64,000 nt of DNA from Paraphysomonas bandaiensis (Eukaryota > Chrysophyceae): the NCBI GenBank assembly GCA_965644295.1, contig CBFFRP010000413.1, positions 42,520 through 106,519 on the forward strand. The letters run 5' to 3'. A model generated the notes under the pieces. That model ran no database searches, was not told the origin of the DNA, and saw only the letters and a list, made by a program, of their open reading frames with translations. Position 1 is the first letter of the stretch. Each line of letters starts with the position of its first letter. A program made the translations under genes and the position numbers. This document shows positions 53,926-64,000 of this stretch, piece by piece.

Positions 53926-54179
53926 TGGTAGTGAATGTCTCATTATCAGCAATAGGCGTGTAAGAGTGAGATCTAATTTAGCATCGCAATTTAACTAACA
54001 GCTAACAAGTGCTCAAGCACCTCTGATATCCTACTTCTTAACGCTACTAAAGTTGCGTGTGCGTCACCGCAAGTACAAAGGTGCAACCACTTCGCTCTCT
54101 GTCCTTAAGGTGAACTAGCCCGGATGCTTGACTTCAGCTGCAGACGGCCCTATACCGCAGATGCCCTTGAGGTGGGCCC
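53926..54179 (+). repeat. R1 repeat, subfamily II, left part (interrupted)
   Basis: Begins GGTAGTGAATGTCTCATTAT, has AGCAATAGGCG and the core CGTGTGCGTCACCGCAAGTA, and is cut in AGGTGGGCCC (54170-54179) by the nested reversed copy. It resumes at 54685. Confidence 0.78.
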
Positions 54180-54684
54180 TCCCTCAACAAAGTCACACTC
54201 GCACATTTTCGTGGTGTTCTGGGGGATAAGTACCGGAGAGATTCTCTCTGGGAAACTAACGTGAGCCACAAACATAGTCAGCAGATATTCTTCTGCCCAC
54301 TCATAGCCGAATGCTTGTGTGGTACAAGGGACACCAATAAGTGTTACTTGTGTAGACGTCTTTTTGGGCCCTGACGAATAAACAGACATCGGGGACTGGG
54401 CCCACCTCAAGGGCATATCCGGGACAGGGCCCACCTGAAGAGTAACCGGGGTATTGGGCTGCCTGCTGAAATCAAGCATCCGGAATGTTACCTTAAGAAC
54501 TCAGAGCGGAAGTGGTCGCACCTTGGTGCTTGCGGCGACGCACAAGCAGCTTCCGTAGCGTTAAATAGTAAGATAAAAAAGTGTGTACTGATTAGTTACA
54601 GGTAGAGGCCTAACTAGTTTGTCTAGCATTCATCTAGCTACTAAGTTGGTGCAGGTTTCAATAATAATAAGACTTTCAATATCT
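54180..54684 (-). repeat. R1 repeat, subfamily I, full-length, nested, 10-bp TSD
   Basis: A complete reversed element (about 505 bp) from CCCTCAACAAAGTCACACTC to TAATAAGACTTTCAATATCT. It is inserted in another R1 copy, with AGGTGGGCCC duplicated at 54170-54179 and 54685-54694. Its core stem arms are GCGGAAG and CTTCCGT (54506-54556). The ORF at 54150-54479 on the minus strand is repeat sequence. Confidence 0.85.
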
Positions 54685-54915
54685 AGGTGGGCCCATTCCC
54701 GGATGCCTGTGTATTCGTTAAGGCCCAAAGAAGTCTACACAGGTGACACTTATTTGTGCCCCTTGTACCACACAAGCATTTGGCTATGAGTGGGTAGAAT
54801 AATATCTGTTGACTATATATATGCGGCTCACGTTAGTTTCCGGAATAAATATCTCCGGTACTTATCCCCCAGAACACCACGAAAACGTGCGAGTCCGACT
54901 TTGTTGAGAGTAACA
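54685..54915 (+). repeat. R1 repeat, subfamily II, right part (interrupted)
   Basis: Resumes AGGTGGGCCCATTCCCGGAT, TGAGTGGGTAGAATAATATC and GTGCGAGTCCGACTTTGTTG, completing the copy begun at 53926. Confidence 0.78.
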
Positions 54916-55379
54916 TGGGTGCAGACGTCTTTGGGCCCTGATGAGGGTGCTAATGGCCCCCATGAGGGTTGGGGAGTAAAAGTGATTCATCCGTTCTCCT
55001 TGTTTTTGATTTTCGTCTAGAGGTTTAGAGTTCAGATACTTACTTCCTTATTTCGAAGGGTTAATACGTAGAATTCGGACAAGCTGGATTGATTTCTCAC
55101 ATTCTACGAAGCGGTTTGTATATTTCCTGGCATGCAAAATGTGATGTAACAATTCTTCACTTTTAAAAGTTTTCATGTGTTAAGCTGGGAATAGGTTTAT
55201 AATTACAAGACATCAAGTAGAAATCAAAAATCACCAAGAAACGGGACATACTTCTGTTTTAAGTTTGGTCCGTTGTGAAAAAGTAGCTCAAAATTAGAGA
55301 ACAATACTATCAATAAAATAATCGGTTCATGATGATTTCAATTGTCACCCAATTTGTACAGAGTGAACGTGGGTAATAT
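54916..55379. other. Spacer
   Basis: A short second piece of R1-like sequence (AGACGTCTTTGGGCCCTGAT) at about 54920-54943, then AT-rich DNA, no gene. Confidence 0.3.
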
Positions 55380-58300
55380 TCAAAAGTTCAATTTAAATTT
55401 ATCGGTGAAAGACACTTCTCCATCCAACGCATTCCATTTTTCGTGTGTTGTTACTACGTTATCACTTCTATCCGGAGTGTTTCCGTCAACTCCAGAAGGA
55501 ACATCAGTTGGAACGTCCTCAATAAAATCTCCATCAAATTGTGTATAAAACTCGAAATTCATATGCACTTCAGATCGCTCAGATTTCTCCTGCACTGTAC
55601 TTGAACAGGGCTGTTGTACAGGCTCATCTAAGCAGTCACGACTTATATCAAACTGATTTTTAGAGATACCACCCTCATCCCCGCTGCACAACTTTTCTAC
55701 ATCCAAACAAATTTCGTCGCTTGACTCAAAATGAGGGCGAACGCTATTATGATACACTCTAACCAAGAGTCGCATCGTACTATTACACCGATTCAAATTG
55801 ATCAAGTTCCTCAAAATCGAAAGCAAGGTAAAATAGTCCGACTTGGGTAATAAGTTTCGATCAATACAACCATTACAAGTGTTGTGTATATAACTATCTT
55901 TTAGATCAATGTAATAGGAAATGTGAAGAAGGCATGTCAAACATTTGAACAGCATAACTGAATGCCGCACAGAAATTTCAATTTTTGGTGTATATTCAAA
56001 TGTCCAATACCGATTCGCGATTGTGAAAAACAAAACACCTTGCCGATAATAGTTGTATGACCCTAGTGGTTGTGAAACAGTCACTGTTGTGCATGATTTG
56101 AATAATGAGTCAACGCAACTAATCGCACAATCCATATAGTTTACAACAAGTGTAATCAAGTTCGCGGAAATTAGGACTGGATCCACCTTTCTGAGAAAGT
56201 TGGCAACAGAATCAATAACCATCAAATACGCGATAGGCTGACACTCGGTAGCACTATATAAACTCGAAAACTTTGAAACCGCGTGGTGACAAATAACTAT
56301 ACGGTCGCAATAAACCCTGATCAAAATGGTGATACGGATGTAATTATTTCAGGTCTATGCATTACCTAAATGTAAATGTATTATCCATTGCATATTTCGA
56401 TAGAGGTGATGCGGACGGACGTTCTCTCAATATATTATCTAAAAATAAACTGAGCACAGCGTGCAACATTCGAAACCTACATACACGAGATGACTTAGAA
56501 GTAGTACATCGTCAAGAACACTTACATATTTCCGCTATACTGTAAAGCGCAGTGCATTTCACAATGCTCACAGAATAAATGCATCGCGAGTTCTACAGAC
56601 TGCTGCACTTTATTTCTTTTAAGACTAATAACGGGGACATATGTATGCCTCTCATAATTGGATATTTCAGAGGTCGAGTTTTCTGTTTCATATCTCCAAT
56701 CCTTTTTCCACAAAACGTCTACAAACATATCGCAGGGCAAGATTAACAATAGCATTGACATATCACTGATAGTTTGGAATTTCCATTCAATTTTATTGTT
56801 TTCTGAAAATAGAGGCTGCAATTGAACATTGAACACTCCGCTAGGTTCACGGTGTACATTCCATGTATGAAATTTGTGTCTACACTTAATCGGATCCCAC
56901 TTTCCTACAAATAGACTTGTATATGCCTTATTCCTTGGCAAAATAAAGGATCTACTCTCATCCGCAACGTCTTTGTCATTGTATGTGTCTACAAAATTGC
57001 AAAGCAACGACTCCCATATTGGTAATTGTGATTGAAACTCCAACTCGATCCACTGGGGACAACAAGCAACTTCAAGAGAGAAATAAACAAAAAAGAATAA
57101 AACGAAGAGAACATTAGCAGTTTGAGAGTTTATACGAGTCGAATAGGAAATGTGAAGCAGTTTCACTAGACGAAAAAAGAAGTACGACATGTGATGAAAC
57201 TCGGCCGGGGCCCATATCATAAAAGTCAAGATACCCACTACAATATTCCTTTGGCTAAATATGTCGGACAAGACAGATATCACACCCTCATGTCCTATGC
57301 ATTCTAGTATATCGACGCATACGCAAAGATACCTCAGCAATAAGTCCGCATTGTCCGCGCTCAATGAGCCCAGAGAGCAGTATAAATTCTCCAGCAAACC
57401 AGTCATTGACACTTGTATTACAGGAAGAATGATGCCATATCGTGCACGTCTCACAGCATTCAAGCACGATTTATCCACTGATATGCTGGTCACACAGCCA
57501 GCATGGTCATGGGTAATACTACTTCTACTACAAAGAGCGTGGACACAGCATATCGTGCGGGAAGCGAGGTCGGGATAAATCATATGGCTATCACAAACAG
57601 TTATATAGCTCGTATATCCATCCAGCAATACTTGAATAGTGCCAGCTGTGGCGTAAACGCATTTACCAGGGGGTAAGGTAAAGTTTTCTGTGGAGGAGTT
57701 GATGTACTTCTCCAGAGGAATAAGGGTCAGCAGGCCAGTGGCCGAGATGTCTCTTAAATCACGAGTTATCAAAGCAAAAGTTTCCTCACGGAAGACCAGA
57801 CCTGTCGCAACAGTTCCTAATTCAGAATCAAGAATACTCAAACAGTTAAGAATGTGGTTTCTGGTCATTTCATCCTTAGTTCTCGTGTATATTGCAGACA
57901 TTAAAACTGAGCTGTCATGAACACTTAAGCTACAATTGTTTAATATATCAATAACAATTGAATTCACTGTGGCATAGAAGTTCTCATCTAATGTACAACT
58001 CAAACCCCGCGCGCTATCCGATGTTTGTTTAACCTGAGCTACTGTGCGTGACACAACATGGCAACACATTGACAAACTACAATTATACAAGTTAAATCAT
58101 ATCTTCATAACAACAAGCCCAATTTACCAGTTTAACATAGGATCTTCATACATGAGTCGCGAAATTCGACTCAACAAGATATCAATGTTTCTAATCATTG
58201 ATGATGTGACGAATCCAGTACATCTGCAGCTGCTGATAATACCAGCTGCAATAGATATTACTTTCAATACTTCGTTTCCACGACCGCCAGGATCCATACA

Positions 58301-60263
58301 CCTGTTAACCCCCCACTCACAAACCTACATTGAACTATATTAACAAAATGTAAAAATTTACGCGTCCAAACACCACCAATTGAAGCTTCTCGTTTCCGCA
58401 GGGCGCATCTTTAGCTCCTCTTTCAGACAATATCGTTAGCAAAAAGCAAGCCGAAAGTAATTGACCTCCTGTGTCGTTCACGCAGTCCACAATACTAGGC
58501 AACAGGCTGGTGCGTACATCGTAGTACTTCGACCTCGAAAATTGCAATGCGTCATTCAATGATACGTCAAGTAGCTGCGTTACATTTACACCGGAACGGA
58601 GTAAAAGGTCGACAACCGCTGCGATAAAATTGCGATCGCGGGTCGTGAGCAAAGCTGGTTTCAAGCCAGAAATATCTGAATGATTTCGACAGCTAAGCCA
58701 ACACCTCATTGAGAGACAAACTATGCCTACCAACGAAAGTGTGCAAACGACAGAAGTAGTCCCCATCATAATTTTGAGTACGAAAAGAAACAAGTCGAAT
58801 GAATCAGTTTTTAGCGCAGTGCGTAGAGCACTGTATAAAACAAAGGTAGAAAATAGCTGACTGGGGTAAGTGCAGCATGATATTATACGCTCTACCAATA
58901 CTAATTCTGTGCTGTCTGGAGCAATGAGCATACGCAAATGAGCTTCCTTCGAACAGAAGAGGAAGAGGTTGACACATTCTTCCTCCCCGGAAGTATGAAC
59001 AGCTTGTCGATAAAACGAATCCACTAAATCTAAAATTATCGGTTCTGCTTGATGATCAATTGCTGATGAAGTTTGATAGACACAACTCCACAATGTAGAT
59101 TGCAGTCGTTGTAGCAATACTGGGCAGTATGGAGCAGTAGAGAGAGTGCTAACAGACACAATTCCCATTACCCACGACAGTATATTGATCAACTCCTTAA
59201 ACCTGTCTCTGGAAGGCATTGCGATTTCAAGCGACTCTTCATAAAGTTTCATTACAATGATAGAGCACCGCATTATGGTGTTCGTTGAGCGCGCCACAGG
59301 ACTTTCCTCATTGCATATACAAGTCCCTTGGTCTAAATGGTTTCCAGTGATATCTTGATCAAGGGATACATAACAGTTCGACGCAACAGATGAAATCATA
59401 TCAACAAGATCGACAACAGTAGATCTTACCATTCTAAAAAACAAATCCGCATCTGTTACAGTCCTGAACATTGAAATACATTCCACGAGGCACATTGCAT
59501 CTGTTGATGAGCAACCAGAAGACATAAATCGTGACCCTGTTGAAACCCGACGACATGCATACCGCAGCATACTGAATGATACGACTTCATTGCAACTGTG
59601 TTTTCGCTTTTTACAATTTGCTTTGGCTCCATTCAATAACATTTTTTTCAGGCCAGGTAGATAGTGACTTTGTATGTGGGAAAAGTACTCGTCGTTCCAT
59701 GCGACTTCCACATCCGGACAACTTTCTTCCGCTGTAGGAGATATGCATACCTTTGAATTCAAAACGCTGTGAGCTATTTTCGCTGCAGTGGCAAATTTCG
59801 CCTGCAACCTCATATGCAAGGAGCGCATATCGGACGTCACAAAAGTGCTACTATCATCAGCAGCAGATATATTAACCATTGAAGTAACTCTATGGTATAC
59901 ATCCAGCGCACACTCGTAGTCGTAAAGACTGTATAGCTCCATAGGAGGAAGTCTGTAACGACCTGCAAACAGCAATTTTGACACGCTTATGTCTGAAGCT
60001 GGGGCTCCTCTGTGATGACTATCAGTGAGAATCTTCATTAATACAATCTCATCCGATAAACATTCCAACACAGCGTGTACCCTCTCCGCAGATAACCAGT
60101 TCGCCGCTATGATCAGCTTTACGAACCCCTCTAATAAAGAATCGTCACAACCAGTCCTTTTAAGCGCACTGTACATTGCCTGAAACTGTTCCACAACTCC
60201 ATCTTGGTGAAATTCTTCCGGGAATTCAAATGACTGAACATAGTGATCAAATATGCACTGCAT
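55380..60263 (-). CDS. Large unrecognised helical protein, ~1560 aa, five exons
   Basis: I do not recognise this protein. Exons are 60263-58377, 58324-58128, 58076-56526, 56476-56366 and 56316-55380, with introns of 52, 51, 49 and 49 nt. All phases agree, and the three long open frames link into one only through these splices. The sequence is rich in Leu, Ile, Val, Ser and Cys in amphipathic helices, like HEAT/ARM-type scaffolds, with no catalytic motif. Exon 4 gives HAVLSLFLDNILRERPSASP, joined to RVYCDRIVICHHAVSKFSSL and then SVANFLRKVDPVLISANLIT, the most motif-like region. The last ~100 residues are acidic, hydrophilic and probably disordered. A TTTCAG just before 60263 hints at a missing upstream exon. 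It could be a ribosome-biogenesis, DNA-repair or vesicle scaffold, which cannot be chosen from sequence. Confidence 0.7.
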
Positions 60264-61509
60264 CGGAGACTGAAAGAATGATCACAGCTGTGACCTTATT
60301 AAGAACATCGTCATATTTGTTTGCAGTGGTTGACTTTTCTTTCGCTCTGCCCGGATTGAAGTGACTTCATGACTTCCTGTCAGAGATGAGATCGAGAGGT
60401 TTCAAGGGCCACACAGGCACTCTTCACTACCGGAAATAGAAATATCCCAGTTTTGTTTCAAATTTACTTGCAAAATACGGTTTTTATGAATGTCTGTATG
60501 AAAAAAATATCCTGATTTTTCATTCCACACACTTTCAACGGCTTGTTTGCTTGTTGTTGCTTGTTCAATTCGATACTCTGCTGCTGTATGGGTGCCGTCG
60601 CTTAGCTCCTGTTGGAAGATCTACAATAGATGTGTGATCATATTGATGGTGCAGTGCAATAATGAAAAATGATATCAGTTGCAGAAACGATATAGAAGGA
60701 TTGAGCTCGCTGATGATCAAGTGGAACTGTGGCATATTACTCTCTGCACCGTACGGTAGATATTCAAGAACTCGATCTCTGTGTGAGGTGGAAGGAAACA
60801 CTCATTGCTCGAATTATCTGATCTATAACGATCTGCGTACTGCACAAACATTAGTAGACCTCATTCATGGTTTAATGATGGAACGGATATTCTGATTTGA
60901 CCACAAGTACGATTGCCGACATTGATCGCGTCGCAGTTTTTCTTGACAATAATGCCGACTCAAGTCTGTATGTAACTGTCATTGGTTTCACCACTGTGAC
61001 ACTATATGTTCAAATCTAATATGCTGACTTTTACGTCAGAGAAATTGGGGTTTGAAGTAGTTAGTATGGTACTTGGAATCATTGCAGAATCGATGCACTG
61101 CAAGGTATATGTCATACGAGTATGACTACACTACTGAAGATAACAAGGACTACGTAGAGATGTACTTGAACTCCTTTCAGCCTTCACTATATTCGTCAAT
61201 GTGGAATTAGGCATGCGTAAACATGGAAAGGGGAAGGTCATCGGGGGGCGCTTGTGTCGCTTAGACATTCCTCCTATGTCGGAAAAATGATTTGTTATTT
61301 CTTCAGTTATTTTATATAAGAGTTCTTATATAGATCAAATAAATAAAATTAATTCCTTTGTATAAATCCATTGAAGGAAATATACTCTACAAACTGGATA
61401 AACATTTCACAAATATAAAAGAGAAAAATAGTTTCAAATTTCCTAAATCCATATAGTATATCCAGAGTAAATATAATTTAAATTGTATTTTATACTATTT
61501 AAAAGAAAA
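60264..61509. other. Spacer upstream of the large gene
   Basis: A conceptual minus frame just upstream (about 60360-60285) reads GRAKEKSTTANKYDDVLNK and could be a first exon if joined by a very short 25-nt GT...AG intron. I leave it out. The minus frame 60565-60801 and plus frame 60662-60895 overlap each other and are unconvincing. 61280-61510 is AT-rich. Confidence 0.3.
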
Positions 61510-61795
61510 TATCCCCTCCTTCAACAAAGTCACACTCGCACCTTTTCATAGTGCTATGGGAGATAAGTACCGGAGAAATATCTCCGGGAAACTAACATGA
61601 ACCGCAAAAGTAGGCAGCAGATAACGTTTTCCCATTCAAACCCTTGTGTGGTACAAGGTACACCAATATAAGTGTCACTTGTGTGACGTCTTTGCGTCTT
61701 GACGAATAAACAGGCATCCGGGAATGGGCCCACCTCAAGGGCATCCGGGACTGGACCCATCTGAAGTGTAGTCAGGGCATTGGGCTGCCTCTATA
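61510..61795 (-). repeat. R1 repeat, second half, reverse
   Basis: TCAACAAAGTCACACTCGCA, GGGAAACTAACATGAACCGC, GACGAATAAACAGGCATCCG, ending at ATTGGGCTGCCTC. The core and first half are absent. Confidence 0.75.
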
Positions 61796-61800
61796 TAGTG

Positions 61801-62125
61801 TCTGATTATTTAGCGGTAGGCATGTAAGTGTTAAAACTAAACAGAAATCTACCTAGTACTTAATACTAATCTATCTATTAGACGCTACGGAAGGCTGCTT
61901 GTGCGTAACCTCAAGCAAGAAGGTGCGACCACTTTCACTCTATCACTCAAAGAAAACACAGTGAGCAAGCAGAATGTTGATATATCTGACATCTGCTAAT
62001 CTCAGGATTTTTGAGTCCTTAAGAAGGTGACCAGCCCGGATACCTGTTTTCAGCAGGTATCCCAAACCCCAGATGCCCATGAGGTGGGCCCATTTCGGAA
62101 TACCTGTTTATTCGTCAAGATAGCA
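61801..62125 (+). repeat. R1 repeat, diverged copy
   Basis: TGTCTGATTATTTAGCGGTA, core GGCTGCTTGTGCGTAACC and AGGTGCGACCACTTTCACTC, then the start of the second half CAGCCCGGATACCTG and CCATGAGGTGGGCCC. It is the most diverged copy. Confidence 0.65.
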
Positions 62126-62298
62126 TACAGGTGATCTTAATTTAACCGGATTTTATAAAAAAGCGGAGATGTAATGATTGGAACACTGATGTTACCTTTA
62201 CTAAATTTCGATGGTGATGGGTAATCAATGTTGAATGATATTCAAAGCAGAGAGATCGTTTAAAGACAGGTACATGGAATAGTACAGCAAAAACAACA

Positions 62299-62579
62299 TA
62301 ACAGAAGTTGACATTATTTGCTAAGGTTTACTATTCTCAACTGATAAGATGAAATTATAAACATTACATGATAAAGAACCTAAGTTGTGTTCGATGTGTT
62401 CAACACCATTCATTTACTACTATAGTGTACAAACCACCCACTCAGTGATCGTATCCTGTATAGTCATCCACTTCTACTTCAGTTTCATACTACATAATAT
62501 AATGTACTAATTACATATATATCTTTCGATCCTTGCATCTCACATAATACTGCACTCAATTGCAAGTATATAGAATCTT
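62299..62579 (-). repeat. Truncated solo LTR of copia-2
   Basis: The inverse complement of the copia-2 LTR, from TAACAGAAGTTGACATTATT through TGCAAGTATATAGAATCTT. The last ~14 bp (the LTR start TGTTGAGATCTGAA) are missing and replaced by AAATAATATT. No internal element sequence is nearby. It shows that this copia family has inserted before and lost its body by LTR recombination or truncation. Confidence 0.92.
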
Positions 62580-63437
62580 AAATAATATTTTGGGTAAATT
62601 ATTTCCTATATATACACCTCTGTATCAGTATCGTACCCGAGAAGTTATCTCAGTGCCAGATCGGTGTAAGATAGCTTGAACAAATGTTATCATTACCTTG
62701 GAAGCTAACTGAACTCATATTGGCGGTGAAGACATCTGAAATTTTTAATGCTTCTGCTTCTTAGCAGGTGATTGGGAGCTGGTTACTTTGGTTCAAGTTC
62801 TCGTGGTATGTATATTAGTAGGTTCTAAGTAGTAATTGCCGTTAATTTTTACTTCGTAAGATGTTAATGCGAATAACCATCTTATTTTAATTGAATACAT
62901 GCTTTGTGTCTTTCATAATTGATACAGATCTGCAATATTGCTGAGTTTTTGCCATTATTTCCTACTTTGCAATATATATGTCTGTGTTTATTGTTGTTGA
63001 GTATAGTACCTCTAGGTCGTATTGGTATTATACTTTTAGGTAGTACCTATAGGTAGTATTGATGCATGTAGGCGGTGCCTGTAGGTACATTTTAATATAA
63101 ATAGGGGGATACTTATCAGTAGGAAATGTAGAGGTTATAGATACCACCTATAGGAGGCGATTAGGCACGTGTATTAGTGCAATATCATATGTCGATATTG
63201 GCATCAGAAACTAATCCAACCATAAGTCCGACGCTCCTGACGTACGGCTCAGTTGAGGTAACCAGCCATTAGTGGATCATTTTCTTCCAGCAGCATTCTT
63301 AAGTACTGCAATAGCTGCACTTAACCCAGAACGTCTTTCGTAGGCGCTTCTTCCATAATATTCTATGCAGGTAGCACTAATATTCTATTTAGATAGATGG
63401 TAAATATCAAGATACAAAGCACCCTATATCTAGAGTG
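62580..63437. other. Spacer with GTAGGTACC-type degenerate repeats
   Basis: 63004-63150 has degenerate GTAGTACCTATAGG / GGCGGTGCCTGTAGGTA words. No gene seen. Confidence 0.3.
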
Positions 63438-64000
63438 ACAATGATTGACATGTTTCAATACGTCATAATTACATCAATACGTATAGGGCACAGTGAGAAA
63501 GTAATATATCTTACATTCATATTAGTATATACATACTCAATTGACAATTGAAGTTATTCTTGCGTGGGTCTCTCCATTATCGAACTCTGAAGTGTCATTT
63601 TCGTCATATGCTCTGTATCATAGAATCAAAATTTCTAAATTAAATATTTTCACAACATAATTCAAGAACGTTATCCTAAGACTCCTCTGGTGTTACAGGA
63701 CAATCGAGTTCATACGGCTCCGCAGTATGCTGCACGTCAACAATGATTGACATGCTCCAACACAGTATCTTTATATACATCAATACGCACAGGACACTAT
63801 GAGAAAGTATCTATAAATGATACAATCATAGTAGTATTTACCAAATCAGAGAGGAGAATGACACTCAAGTGGAGTTATTCTTATGTGAGTCTCTCTGATG
63901 ATCAATATGGTATGCGTATATTCATATTCTCTGTTTCGAACCACTAAATTGAATATATTACAATATCATCCGATCGTATTACCTGAGAGCCCTCTGGTGT
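63438..64000 (+). repeat. Diverged direct repeat, ~300-bp period, running off the window
   Basis: Unit 1 (about 63438-63701) and unit 2 (63742 to the end) share, in order, CAATGATTGACATG, ACATCAATACG, AGAAAGTA, GTTATTCTT, GTGRGTCTCTC and a terminal CCTCTGGTGT. The second unit ends exactly at the window edge. No coding frame is common to both units. Confidence 0.6.

Noticed and set aside
54150-54479. 109-codon minus ORF
   Set aside because: Pure R1 repeat sequence. The same frame recurs in other R1 copies with stops.
1-64000. CRISPR arrays, operons, ribosome-binding sites, rRNA genes
   Set aside because: None seen. Intron-bearing eukaryotic genes make bacterial features irrelevant, and no rRNA-like stretch was found.

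Overview
This window is nuclear DNA from a eukaryote. The genes are split by spliceosomal introns with GT...AG ends, and the products are eukaryote-specific (TAF8, CNOT1, a USP deubiquitinase, a DGAT2-family acyltransferase). Junctions I could rebuild from reading-frame phase and protein conservation give about 26 introns, nearly all 39-66 nt. The EFHC/Rib72-like protein with three DM10 domains, and a small RIIa-like protein, indicate that the organism builds motile cilia or flagella. Together with the small introns, AT-rich spacers and Ty1/copia elements this suggests a unicellular or zoosporic protist or a basal fungus-like lineage. I cannot name the group from sequence alone.

Layout. 0-8 kb: a membrane protein (-), TAF8 (+), a foldback element full of AACCTAGTCA boxes (4.2-5.1 kb), and a SHAQKYF-type Myb gene (+). 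8.3-14.1 kb: a complete Ty1/copia retrotransposon (-) inserted in a short repeat. 15-17 kb: a glutaredoxin-like gene (-) facing an RRM/CCCH zinc-finger gene (+), then a small hypothetical gene. 18-19.5 kb: repeats. 19.5-24.8 kb: a second copia element (+) with a frameshift in pol. 25.5-36 kb: three minus-strand genes (USP, DGAT2-like, aminopeptidase P). 37-40 kb: repeat-rich, with a recent ~0.5-kb tandem duplication and decayed paralogous fragments. 40.7-47.6 kb: CNOT1 (-), head to head with a small RIIa-like gene (+) that holds a MITE. 50.4-53.4 kb: EFHC/Rib72-like (+). 54 kb: nested repeats. 55.4-60.3 kb: a large unrecognised five-exon gene (-). 61.5-64 kb: repeats and a solo LTR of the second copia element.

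The genes do not form one pathway. They cover transcription (TAF8, Myb), mRNA decay (CNOT1, perhaps the CCCH protein), proteolysis (USP, aminopeptidase P), lipid synthesis and the axoneme. The most unusual signal is a ~500-bp non-coding repeat family present at about ten sites. It carries a GC-rich foldable core whose outer stem has two matched states (GGAAG/CTTCC and GAAAG/CTTTC). Both intact copia elements are inserted inside copies of this family.
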